A DNA stretch of 64,000 bases. Origin: Thermobifida alba. Lineage in GTDB: Bacteria > Actinomycetota > Actinomycetes > Streptosporangiales > Streptosporangiaceae. The translations under genes and the position numbers were made by a program. Below the pieces are notes generated by a model that worked only from the letters and a program-made list of their open reading frames with translations, ran no database searches and was not told the origin of the DNA. Of this stretch, positions 24,845-32,511 are shown piece by piece. Positions within the stretch are counted from its first letter, which is position 1. Each line of letters opens with the position of its first letter. The stretch lies in NCBI RefSeq assembly GCF_023208015.1, contig NZ_CP051627.1:1302001-1366000 (forward strand). The letters are read 5' to 3'.

Positions 24845-25276
24845 TCAGCTGCCGCAGCAGTCTGCGGCCTGGGCCGGCGCGGGCGCGTCCTCGGGCTTGC
24901 CGCGCTGGTCGCTGTCGGCCTTGACCACGTACACCTCCCAGGGCTCCTTGCCGGGGCCCTGCACCCACACCTTGTCCTGGAGGGCGTAGCAGCAGGAGGT
25001 GTCGTTCTCCTCGAACGCGGTCAGCCCGGCCTTCCTGAGCCGGTCGGCGGCGGCGTCGACCTGGGCGGTGGACTCCACCTCCACCCCCAGGTGGTCCAGG
25101 CGGGTCTCCTGGCCGGGCTCGCCCTCGATGAGGACGAGCTTGAGCGGGGGTTCGGCGATGGCGAAGTTGGCGTAGCCGGGGCGGCGCTTGGCGGGCTCGA
25201 CGCCGAAGAGCTTGGAGTAGAAGGTCACCGACGCCTCCAGGTCGGCGACGTTGAGGGCGAGTTGCACACGGGGCAC
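24845..25276 (-). CDS. arsI: ArsI/CadI-family vicinal-oxygen-chelate protein (organoarsenical lyase or cadmium-induced protein)
   Basis: A 143-residue glyoxalase-fold protein. The metal-binding triad of ArsI-type enzymes appears as Gln5 ('PRVQLALNV'), His in 'RLDHLGVEVES' and Glu in 'PWEVYVVKAD'. The thiol pair that binds trivalent organoarsenicals is in 'NDTSCCYALQDKVW'. ArsI cleaves the C-As bond of methylarsenite; CadI homologues are induced by cadmium. The C-terminal tail ends in another Cys pair ('ADCCGS'), unusual and possibly metal-binding. The GTG at 25276 is chosen because GGAGG lies five bases upstream. It is divergent from arsR across a 78-bp region with a dyad, so it is very likely ArsR-controlled. 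Confidence 0.88.
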   Translation of the reverse strand: MPRVQLALNVADLEASVTFYSKLFGVEPAKRRPGYANFAIAEPPLKLVLIEGEPGQETRLDHLGVEVESTAQVDAAADRLRKAGLTAFEENDTSCCYALQDKVWVQGPGKEPWEVYVVKADSDQRGKPEDAPAPAQAADCCGS

Positions 25277-25293
25277 GGGAACCTCCACGAGAG

Positions 25294-25317
25294 TTGAATC
25301 GAAGTTTGTCGATGCAA
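25294..25317. promoter_or_regulatory. ArsR operator between arsI and arsR
   Basis: TTGAATCGA (25294-25302) and TCGATGCAA (25309-25317) are inverted 9-mers with one mismatch and a 6-base spacer. They lie between the two divergent starts. The layout fits an ArsR/SmtB binding site controlling both directions. CAATATAG to its right may be part of the arsR -10. Confidence 0.65.
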
Positions 25318-25354
25318 GATTGCGGCCTGTTTTGATTTTTGTCAATATAGAAGC

Positions 25355-25744
25355 ATGTCGAATCAAGAGAGCGCGGTCGAAGCGGCCGCCCCGGTCCCCG
25401 GCACGGTCGCGGACTGCTGTCCCGGACTGCTGACCACCCCGTTGGGCGAGAAGGAAGCCGCGGAACTGGCCCGGGTCTTCAAGGCCCTGGGCGACCCGGT
25501 ACGGCTGCGACTGCTGTCGATGATCGCCTCCCGGGCAGGGGGCGAGGTGTGCGTGTGCGACCTGACCCCCGCCTTCGACCTGTCCCAGCCCACCATCTCC
25601 CACCACCTCAAGCTGCTGCGCGAGGCCGGGCTCATCGCCGCCGAGCGGCGCGGCACCTGGGTGTACTACCGGCTGATCCCCGAGACCACCGACCGCCTGG
25701 CGCGGATCCTGACCCGCCGCACCGCAACGGCGGACAGGGCGTGA
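25355..25744 (+). CDS. arsR: ArsR-family metalloregulatory repressor
   Basis: A 129-residue winged-helix repressor. The DNA-recognition helix is in 'FDLSQPTISHHLKLLREAGL' and the wing in 'RRGTWVYYRLIPE'. The metal site typical of arsenic sensors is present in 'EVCVCDLTPAF' (Cys-Val-Cys), with an additional N-terminal pair in 'ADCCPG'. It should release DNA on binding As(III) or a similar soft metal. It is divergent from arsI, overlaps the remnant of the ACR3 pump gene by four bases, and is upstream of arsC, so an ancestral arsR-acr3-arsC operon is likely. Confidence 0.94.
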   Translation: MSNQESAVEAAAPVPGTVADCCPGLLTTPLGEKEAAELARVFKALGDPVRLRLLSMIASRAGGEVCVCDLTPAFDLSQPTISHHLKLLREAGLIAAERRGTWVYYRLIPETTDRLARILTRRTATADRA

Positions 25745-26042
25745 GCCTCCCCACCGGATCGACCACCAGGGCCGACGCCCCGCCTCTGCCGGTGCTGGAC
25801 CGCTGCCCACCGGTTCGGATTCTGACCGCGATGGCCGCCGGCCCGGTCCTGGGGACGATGCCGGTGTACTGCGTGCCCCTGTGAGGGGCGGCCCCGGGCG
25901 GCCATCCCGACCCTTCATCGAGGCGGGCAGCGGCGTCGAGCTCGCGATTCGGGCCCCGGCCGGGGGTCCGCTCGTCGAGGTGCCCGTCCTGGCCGCCCAC
26001 TGTTTCTTCCCCGACGAAAGGCCCTGCTTTGTCGAACGGTGA
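25741..26042 (+). pseudogene. ACR3 arsenite efflux pump: N- and C-terminal scraps only
   Basis: The GTG at 25741 overlaps the arsR stop (GTGA). It gives about 47 residues containing 'LPVLDRCPPVRILTAMAAG', which matches the usual ACR3 N-terminus (LDR.LPVWI..AMA.G), before a stop at 25881-25883. Shortly after, 'IEAGSGVELAIRAPAGGPLV' and 'EVPVL' match the C-terminal ACR3 helix ('..GPLVEVPVL..') and run to a stop at 26042. The roughly 280 residues between, including the transport Cys, are gone. An internal deletion followed by drift is the simplest explanation. Similarity is by recall; the match is short but is supported by both the order and the position in the operon. Confidence 0.68.
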
Positions 26043-26445
26043 GATCCCGCAGGTGCTGTTCGTGTGCGTGCACAACGCCGGACGCTCCCAGATGGCCGCC
26101 GCGTTCCTGCACCACCTGGGCGCCGGAAGGGTACGGGTGCGCTCGGCCGGGTCAGCCCCGGCCGACGCGGTCAACCCCGCCGTGGTCCAGGCGATGGCCG
26201 AGGTCGGCATCGACATCGCCGCCAACGTCCCCAGAGCCCTGACCGCGGAGGAGGTGGACGCCTCAGACGTGGTGGTCACCATGGGGTGCGGCGACGCCTG
26301 CCCGTTCCTCCCAGGCAAGCGCTACCTGGACTGGGACCTGCCCGACCCCGCAGGCCAGGGGGTCGAGGCGGTGCGGCCCATCCGCGACCGCATCCGCGCC
26401 CACGTCGTAGAACTGCTGGAGGAGTTGGTTCCACCGCACCGGTGA
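26029..26445 (+). CDS. arsC: Arsenate reductase, low-molecular-weight phosphatase type
   Basis: A 138-residue protein of the LMW-PTPase fold. The P-loop with catalytic Cys is in 'LFVCVHNAGRSQMAAAFLHH'. A second Cys pair is in 'TMGCGDACPFLPGKRYLDWD', the pattern of actinobacterial arsenate reductases that resolve through cysteine relay or mycothiol. It reduces As(V) to As(III), normally for export by ACR3. The start is a TTG at 26029 with GAAAGG upstream, lying inside the pump remnant's last codons. With the pump destroyed, reduction alone would not give export unless another pump exists elsewhere in the genome. Confidence 0.9.
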   Translation: MSNGEIPQVLFVCVHNAGRSQMAAAFLHHLGAGRVRVRSAGSAPADAVNPAVVQAMAEVGIDIAANVPRALTAEEVDASDVVVTMGCGDACPFLPGKRYLDWDLPDPAGQGVEAVRPIRDRIRAHVVELLEELVPPHR

Positions 26446-27709
26446 CAGCGGTGGGCGGTACCTGGAGCCCGTTCCGGTCCGCAGGGTCCACTGCGGACCG
26501 GATTGGGGACGGGGTGGGGAGAGGTTGCTCCGGCCCCGGGCGCGCACTCGTCGTGCGGTGTCTGAGGACGCGGGCGGGACCGGGGACGCCGAGCGCGTGT
26601 CCTGCCCGGACGGTGAACGTGCGTCTGTCCTGGCTCAGGGGAGGACACCAGAAGGGGGCCCGACCAAAGGTACTTCCGGGCTCTGGTTGCCGCAGAGGGC
26701 TGGCGCGACAGGACCGCACACGTGGAAGCCGTGGACCGGGCGGGCCGGAACCGTCACGGTCCCGCGCCACTTCCCCTCGCCTTCGGCGGTCCCGGGTCTG
26801 GCGCGGCACGCACCTGTTGCGTGCGCCCGGGCGAAGGTGTGCTGTCATGCGGTGGCCTCGCAGTACGGGCTTCCTCGCACACAGTCGTTCCGGGGAGCTG
26901 TTCGCGTGGGGCTCTCGTCGACATCGGGCGCCCGGACTACGGACGAGTGCGCGTCCGGTTCGTCGCCGGGGCACATCCGGACAGGCGCAGTGCGTCGCGT
27001 CTCGGTTCGGGGGCGATCCGCCCGGCCGCCGTTTCCTTGATGCGGGTGACGGCAGGGCGCGGCCCGGGGCGGATCGGGCTCCGCTCCGGGCCGCGCGGAT
27101 GCGGGGCCCTCTCTTTCCGGTGAAGGCGGTGGCCGGACGGGCCGCGGGTCTGTCGGGTGGGGCCGCACCGGCCTGCGTACCGGGCGGCTGTGGGCGGGCC
27201 GTGTCTGCGGTCTGGCGTGCGGTGCCTGCTGTCCGCCGGTGCTCGGGGCCCTGGTGTCCGGGCTGGTCGCGGGGGATCTGAATCGTTTGCTGGGGGTTTG
27301 CAACGCTATGCCGGGCCCCCGGCGGGGGTGGGCCGTCCGGGGCGGGGGTGGCGGTACACCCCCCAAACCTGGTTTTCGATAAGGGAAGCTTATGAAAAAC
27401 CAGCCGAACGAGGGTCCGAAATGTCCGGTTCGGTCTTTGTGTTGCCCATTCTGTTTGCCATACGTATTTACGTTATAGAGAAACGTTACAACGCTACGAA
27501 ACTAAAGGGAGTGCCGCCTCCCTGGGAACACGGCACGGACAGCCTCGGCGGGACGCGCTGCCAAGCCCCGGCCACGGGTCGGTGTCCGCTCCCCCGCCCG
27601 CGCCGGCACGGTGGATCGCCGCCGGACCGTCCCCCTCCGCAGCCCGGGCCCACCGGGTGGAACCAGACGGCCCCGGCTGGGACCGTGTCCTTCCCCCCAG
27701 CGGGCACGA
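26446..27709. other. Long gene-poor region with an AT-rich island
   Basis: About 1.26 kb with many long but shadow-like open frames and nothing recognisable. At about 27360-27510 the base composition drops sharply in GC, and an inverted repeat lies within it. The region lies between the arsenic locus and two pseudogenes and looks like decayed accessory DNA. Confidence 0.5.
27370..27402. repeat. 14-bp inverted repeat in AT-rich island
   Basis: TGGTTTTCGATAAG (27370-27383) and CTTATGAAAAACCA (27389-27402) pair with two mismatches around GGAAG. The right arm contains the reverse complement of the 13-mer TGGTTTTTCATAA found at 19345-19357. It may be the end or the insertion scar of a mobile element. 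Confidence 0.5.
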
Positions 27710-28110
27710 CCGCGCGGAGCCGGACCGGGAGCGGTGACGTGCCCCTCGGACAGTCCGTCGACCGGATCACGCGTGGTGGTGGTGCCGACGGTGTCGGCCA
27801 TGCCCAGCGGGGCGAACACCTCCTCGGCCAGCTACTCGTCGAAGGGGCGGCCCGCGACCCGCTCCATGATGCGCGCCGCCGTCCAGTGGTTGGCGTTGCT
27901 GTAGGCAGGGGACGTGCCGGGCGGTGCGGACAGCCGCCAGTCCGCGACGCGTTGGACGCCTTCGGCCGGGGCGACGATCACGGGGTCGGGCAAGCCCGGG
28001 GTGTGCGACAGCAGCTGGCGGACGGTGACGGCGTCACCGGGACGGAAGTCGGGCAGGTAGCGTGCGGCGGGGCGTCGAGCTCGACGCGGCCCTCGTCCAC
28101 CAGCCGTCGA
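27710..28110 (-). pseudogene. Beta-lactamase-like serine hydrolase fragment
   Basis: Reading leftwards, 'LVDEGRVELDAP' is followed after a frameshift by 'FRPGDAVTVRQLLSHTPGLP', then 'PAYSNANHWTAARIMERVAG' (Tyr-Ser-Asn, the second catalytic motif of class C-like hydrolases). After another break comes 'FAPLGMADT'. This is the central part of a penicillin-binding-protein-like esterase. The N-terminal S-x-x-K motif and the C-terminus were not found, so the gene is dead. It is divergent from the BVMO pseudogene. Confidence 0.7.
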
Positions 28111-28265
28111 CGAACGGGACGGGGCGCGGGACGTGACCGGGGCCTGATCTGTCCCCCTCCGGCGCGCAGTGGACTCCCCCGCCGGCGCGGCCGGGCGTAT
28201 CCTGACCGCACCACGACGGCGGGCACCATCCCGTTGTCGTGCCCCTGCAGCCGGGAGTTGACCGT

Positions 28266-28875
28266 ATGCCCCCACCGTCCCCGAAGCGGCCTCGTTCGAC
28301 GCCCTCGTCGTGGGCGCCGGGATCTCCGGTCCCGGCGCCGCCCACCCCCCGCAGCGCGACCGCCCCAACACAGCTACGCCGTCCTGGAGGCCCGCACCGC
28401 CCTGGGCGGCACGCGGGACCTGTTCCGCTTCCCTCCTTCGGGGGGTACGCTCCGACTCCGACCCGCACACCCTCGGCCACGAGTTCCGGCCGCGGCGACG
28501 AGAGCACGCGAGCGCCGGGGCCGCGGAGATCCTGGGCCACCGGCGCGACACCGCGGCCGAGTGCGGCATCGACTGCCGCATCCGTGTCCGCTCCCGGGTG
28601 CCGGGCACCCGGTGGTCTTCACCCCAGGCCCGCTGGAACGCGGCGGTCGAGCACACCGACACCGGGGAGCGGACCGTGCTGACCTGCGCGACTGGCTGTG
28701 CTGCGCGGGCGGCCACCACCGCTGCGACGAGGGCTGCACCCCGCACTCTGCGGGACGGCACCGCTTCGCAGGCCCCGGCGGGTGCGGCCGCGCACGTGAC
28801 CGTGCTGCAGCACCCACCTACGTCATGCCGGTGGCCGCCCGGGTCGGCCGCCCCCGGCTCCGCGCCCTGAACACC
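28266..28875 (+). pseudogene. Baeyer-Villiger flavin monooxygenase (EthA-like), heavily decayed
   Basis: Pieces in different frames follow the order of an EthA-type class B flavin monooxygenase: 'FDALVVGAGISG' (FAD site), 'SYAVLEARTALGGT', 'VRSDSDPHTLGHEFRP' (the conserved RSD..LGY.F.PW block), 'AAECGIDCRIRVRSRV', 'TGERTVLTC' and finally 'AHVTVLQ' and 'PTYVMPVAA'. At least five frame changes and a large internal deletion are needed. Intact relatives oxidise ketones to esters or activate thioamide drugs. It ends just before the intact alpha/beta hydrolase, a pairing that would suit ester formation and cleavage. Confidence 0.78.
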
Positions 28876-28905
28876 CCGCCAACCGACCCGCATCTGGAGG
28901 TTCTC

Positions 28906-29949
28906 GTGCACGATTCCGACTGGCAGCCCGACATCCTCGGCGACGGCTACCGCCAGCGCGTCCTGGAGTTGGGCGCCGACCCCGACGGCGAGGGGCAGAT
29001 CGCCGCCGTGCTGGTGCGACGCGACGTGCGCCAGGGGGAGAGCGTGCGGGGCGCCGTGCTGTACGTGCACGGCTTCTCCGACTACTTCTTCCAGACCCCC
29101 CTGGCCGACTTCCTGGCCGCGCGCGGCCAGGCGTTCTACGCCCTGGACCTGCGCAAGTCGGGGCGGGCCCGACGCGACGGGCAGACCGCGCACTACGCGT
29201 CGGACCTGAAGCTGTACGACGTCGAACTGGAGCGGGCGCTCGCGGTCGTCGCCGAGGCCCACCCCGGTCTGCCCGTGGTGCTGCTCGCCCATTCCACCGG
29301 CGGGCTGATCGTGCCGCTGTGGCTGGACCGCCGACGGGCGGCCGGGACCGTCGCCCCCGTGGCGGGGCTGGTGCTCAACAGCCCGTGGTTCGACCTGCAG
29401 GGCAAGCCGTCGCACCGCGGGGTGCTGACGCAGGCGCTGCGCGTGCTGGCGAAGGTGGCCCCGAAGCGCCGGTTGACCGTGATGCCGGGGGTCTACGGGA
29501 GCACTCTGCACACCAGCGGCACCGGGGAGTGGGACTTCGACCTGGAACTGAAGCCGCTGTCGGGGTTTCCCGTGACGGTGGGCTGGCTCAACGCGGTGCG
29601 GCGCGGGCACGCCCGCCTGCACCGCGGCCTGGACGTGGGGGTGCCGTCGCTGGTGCTGCGTTCGGACCGCTCCGACTTCTCCGGGGTCTACTCCGAGCTC
29701 AGCGACCGCACCGACACGGTTCTGGACGTGGCCCAGATCGCCCGGTGGGCCGGCTGCCTGGGGGGTGAGACCACCGTGGTGCCGGTCGAGGGGGCGCGCC
29801 ACGACGTGTTCCTGTCGCTGCCCGAACCCCGCGAGCGCGCCTACCGGGTCCTGGGGGACTGGCTCGACCGGCACGGCCTGTCCACGCCGCCGGTGCGGGC
29901 CGAGCGGGAGGAGACGCTCGCCGACGACGGGGGGATCGCCCGGGCGTGA
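28906..29949 (+). CDS. Alpha/beta hydrolase (serine aminopeptidase S33 / monoglyceride-lipase-like)
   Basis: A 347-residue hydrolase. The oxyanion region is 'AVLYVHGFSDYFFQTPLADF', the nucleophile elbow 'VVLLAHSTGGLIVPLWL' (Ser in A-H-S-T-G-G), the acid is probably Asp in 'LVLRSDRSDFSGVY', and the His is in 'VEGARHDVFLSLPEPRE'. Such enzymes hydrolyse lysophospholipids, monoglycerides or small esters. GTG at 28906 with GGAGG five bases upstream sets the start. There is no signal peptide. The neighbour upstream is a dead Baeyer-Villiger oxygenase, with which it may once have been co-transcribed. A 44-bp perfect palindrome follows the stop. Confidence 0.88.
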   Translation: MHDSDWQPDILGDGYRQRVLELGADPDGEGQIAAVLVRRDVRQGESVRGAVLYVHGFSDYFFQTPLADFLAARGQAFYALDLRKSGRARRDGQTAHYASDLKLYDVELERALAVVAEAHPGLPVVLLAHSTGGLIVPLWLDRRRAAGTVAPVAGLVLNSPWFDLQGKPSHRGVLTQALRVLAKVAPKRRLTVMPGVYGSTLHTSGTGEWDFDLELKPLSGFPVTVGWLNAVRRGHARLHRGLDVGVPSLVLRSDRSDFSGVYSELSDRTDTVLDVAQIARWAGCLGGETTVVPVEGARHDVFLSLPEPRERAYRVLGDWLDRHGLSTPPVRAEREETLADDGGIARA

Positions 29950-29956
29950 CGGACGC

Positions 29957-30000
29957 ACCGCCGCCGTCCCGGGGGCCCGGGCCCCCGGGACGGCGGCGGT
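29957..30000. terminator. 44-bp perfect palindrome between convergent genes
   Basis: Two 22-base arms are exactly complementary with no spacer; the left arm starts ACCGCCGCCGTCCC and the centre is GGGCCC. It begins seven bases after the hydrolase stop and precedes the lysE stop on the other strand. It should terminate transcription from both sides. Confidence 0.75.
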
Positions 30001-30094
30001 ATCCGGGCGGGACGGCCCGCGGGAAGCCCGCCCCGGCACGGCGCCGTGTCCCGCCGCCGACGGGCGGCACACCGCAAAGGCCCGGGGGCTGGGC

Positions 30095-30691
30095 TCAGCC
30101 GAGGAGCAGGCGCAGGGCCAGCACGATCATCACCACCCCGACCACCAGGTCGAGCACCCGCCACACGGCGGGACGGCCCAGCACGCGCGAGGCGGCGCGC
30201 GCCCCCAGGCCCAGGGTCGTGAACCAGGCGAGACTGCCCAGCGCGGCCCCGGCGGCGAACCACCACCTCAAGGGGCCGTAGTGGTGGGCCACGGAACCGA
30301 GCAGCAGCACCGTGTCGAGGTAGACGTGCGGGTTGAGGTAGGTCAGCGCGAGCGTGGTGGCCGCCACCGCCCACCGGCCGCCCGCCTGCTGTGACGCCGC
30401 GTGCAGCGCCTGGGGCCGGCGGGCGTTCCACAGCGACCGGGCTCCGTAGCAGAGCAGGTAGGCCGCCCCCGCCCACCGTGCCAGCACCAGCACGGCCGGA
30501 TGCTGCTGCACCAGCACGCCCACGCCGCTGACCCCCACGCCGATGAGCAGCGCGTCGGAGGCCGAGCACAGGGCGACGACCGTGCCGACGTGGGCCCGCC
30601 GCAGCCCCTGGCGCAGCACGAACGCGTTCTGCGCGCCGATGGCCACGATCAACGACAGTCCGGTCACCAGACCGGCCACAACAGCGGACAC
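30095..30691 (-). CDS. lysE: LysE/ArgO-family basic amino-acid exporter
   Basis: A 198-residue membrane protein with six hydrophobic helices. The family signatures 'IVAIGAQNAFVLRQGLRRAH' at the N-terminus and 'TLALTYLNPHVYLDTVLLLG' in the middle are typical of lysine/arginine exporters. It exports excess basic amino acids by proton-coupled transport. The start is a GTG at 30691. It is divergent from a LysG/ArgP-type regulator across 71 bases, the classical lysE-lysG arrangement of actinobacteria, so transcription is likely induced by intracellular Lys/Arg. Confidence 0.93.
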   Translation of the reverse strand: MSAVVAGLVTGLSLIVAIGAQNAFVLRQGLRRAHVGTVVALCSASDALLIGVGVSGVGVLVQQHPAVLVLARWAGAAYLLCYGARSLWNARRPQALHAASQQAGGRWAVAATTLALTYLNPHVYLDTVLLLGSVAHHYGPLRWWFAAGAALGSLAWFTTLGLGARAASRVLGRPAVWRVLDLVVGVVMIVLALRLLLG

Positions 30692-30762
30692 GGCTGTTCA
30701 CCCTAGAGACCCCGCGTGGTGAAGTACAGCGAAAGATTCTGAAGATCCATTAGTTTGGCTTC

Positions 30763-31638
30763 ATGAGGATCAGTCCCGAACACCTCGACACCCTCGTGGC
30801 GATCGTCGACCACGGCACGTTCGACGCCGCCGCGCGGCACCTGTCGGTCTCGCCCTCGGCCGTCAGCCAGCGCATCCGCGCCCTGGAGTCCCACCTGGGC
30901 CGGGTGGTCGTGGCACGCAGCACACCGTGCCGTCCCACCGAGGCCGGGCAGGTGCTGCTGCGACTGGCCCGCCAGCGGCAGGTGCTGGAGCGTGAGGCGC
31001 TGGCCGAACTGCGCGCCGAGGAGCACTCGGCCGTGGAGTTGGCGGTCGCGGTCAACGCCGACTCGCTGGCCACCTGGTTTCCCCGGGTGCTGGACGAGTG
31101 CGCGTCCTGGCCGCAGGCGATCGTGCACCTGCACGTGGAGGACCAGGACCACTCGGCCGCGCTGCTGCGGGCCGGGACGGTGCTCGCGGCGGTCACCTCC
31201 GACCCGGTCGCGGTGCAGGGCTGCGCAGTGGAGCACCTCGGCACGATGCGCTACCTGCCGGTGGCCGCGCCCGCCCTCGCCGACCGGTGGAGTGCCGGTG
31301 GCGGCGTCGACTGGGCGGCGATGCCCATGGTCCGCTTCAACGCCAAGGACGACCTGCAGCACCGCCTGCTGGCCGCCCGGGGAATCACCACCGATCCGCC
31401 CACCCACCTGGTGCCCTCCTCGCAGGGGTTCGTGGCGGCGGTGCGCGCGGGACTGGGCTGGGGCATGGTGCCCCGCGAGCAGTTGGGCGACGACCTGGAG
31501 ACGGGGCGCCTGGTGCGGCTGGCCGGGGCCGAACCGATCGACGTGCCGCTGTACTGGCAGCACTGGCGGCTGCGTTCTGCGCACCTGGACCGCCTGGGCG
31601 CGGCCGTGCACGCCGCCGCGGCCGTGCTGCGCCGTTAG
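30763..31638 (+). CDS. lysG: LysR-family regulator LysG/ArgP
   Basis: A 291-residue LysR-type regulator. The helix-turn-helix is in 'TFDAAARHLSVSPSAVSQRI', followed by the linker helix 'LESHLGRVVVARSTPCRPTE'. The effector domain contains 'MPMVRFNAKDDLQHRLL', a block characteristic of LysG/ArgP proteins, which bind Lys or Arg. The ATG start is directly after the 71-bp divergent region shared with lysE; ATTAGTTTGGCTT in that region could be part of a T-N11-A site. It should activate lysE when basic amino acids accumulate. Confidence 0.93.
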   Translation: MRISPEHLDTLVAIVDHGTFDAAARHLSVSPSAVSQRIRALESHLGRVVVARSTPCRPTEAGQVLLRLARQRQVLEREALAELRAEEHSAVELAVAVNADSLATWFPRVLDECASWPQAIVHLHVEDQDHSAALLRAGTVLAAVTSDPVAVQGCAVEHLGTMRYLPVAAPALADRWSAGGGVDWAAMPMVRFNAKDDLQHRLLAARGITTDPPTHLVPSSQGFVAAVRAGLGWGMVPREQLGDDLETGRLVRLAGAEPIDVPLYWQHWRLRSAHLDRLGAAVHAAAAVLRR

Positions 31639-32094
31639 GCGAACAGCGGTGGGCCGAGCGTGCGCGGCGGTCCCAGACGCCCGGCGGTGCCGGGCCGCGT
31701 CGGCGCGCGGGGGTTCGGCCGCGGTTGGGCGGGCCGGACCACGCCTCGACGACGTGCCGCCCCGGCCCCTGTGTCACGTCGCCCCGGACTCCCGGATCGA
31801 CGTGACACAGGGGGTGCCCAGGGACGCGGCCGTCCCGGTCGGGCACGGCCGGGAGCCGCACACGGCGATCGGCAGCTCCTGCGCCCGGATCGGCTCCGGG
31901 CACGTGGTGGTCCTCGAACGGTCGGACGGGTTCGTCCGCGTCGTGACCGGGTTCCTCGGCGCCGACCGGCCGGCGGGCTGTGCATCCGCCGCTGGGTGCG
32001 GACCGGTGCCGGCGCAGTCGCCCCCCGTCTGGGTAGGGGTGGACACCCACGGCGGCCCGACCGGGGCCGCCCGGTCGAAAAGGGGGCTGGTGGG
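31639..32094. other. Intergenic region with a long hairpin
   Basis: About 455 bases between lysG and the VOC gene. Frames are open on both strands but not recognisable. The only clear structure is the inverted repeat at 31766-31813. AGGGGG at its right end is the SD of the VOC gene. Confidence 0.5.
31766..31813. repeat. 16-bp perfect inverted repeat
   Basis: CCCCTGTGTCACGTCG (31766-31781) is repeated inverted at 31798-31813 with 16 bases between. The stem would be very stable. It lies 128 bases after lysG and 282 bases before the next start, so it may be the lysG terminator or the end of a lost element. The AT/GC-mixed arm sequence is unlike the pure-GC terminators elsewhere in the window. 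Confidence 0.6.
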
Positions 32095-32511
32095 ATGCTG
32101 CGGGGAATGGCCACGGTCAGCTACTGGGCCGAGGACGTGGCGGCGGCCAAGGAGTGGTACACGGAGCTGCTGGGGGTCGAGCCGTACTTCGAACGCAGCG
32201 GTCCGGACGGCAGGCCGGCCTACGTCGAGTTCCGTATCGGTGACCACCTGCACGAACTGGGGTTGGTCGACCGCCGCTACGCGCCCGGTGACGCGCGGCC
32301 CGGCCCCGGGGGCGCGGTGCTGTTCTGGCACGTCGACGACGTGGCGGCGGCCGTGCAGCGGCTGCTGGCGATGGGGGCGCGCATCTACCAGGAGGTCACC
32401 CCGCGTGAGGCGGGGTTCGTCACCGCCTCGGTGGTCGACCCCTTCGGCAACGTCCTGGGGGTGATGACCAACCCGCACTACCTGGAGATGCTGCGGGACG
32501 TCCGGGGGTGA
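32095..32511 (+). CDS. VOC (glyoxalase/bleomycin-resistance-like) family protein
   Basis: A 138-residue protein with the paired beta-alpha-beta-beta-beta modules of the vicinal oxygen chelate fold: 'VSYWAEDVAAAKEWYTELLG' at the N-terminus and 'FWHVDDVAAAVQRLLAMGAR' starting the second module. It ends with 'VVDPFGNVLGVMTNPHYLEM'. The metal ligands are not certain and the substrate is unknown. The ATG at 32095 has AGGGGG eight bases upstream; a second ATG lies four codons later. Its 3' end overlaps the 3' end of the SnoaL-like gene by 34 bases in convergent orientation. Confidence 0.85.
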   Translation: MLRGMATVSYWAEDVAAAKEWYTELLGVEPYFERSGPDGRPAYVEFRIGDHLHELGLVDRRYAPGDARPGPGGAVLFWHVDDVAAAVQRLLAMGARIYQEVTPREAGFVTASVVDPFGNVLGVMTNPHYLEMLRDVRG

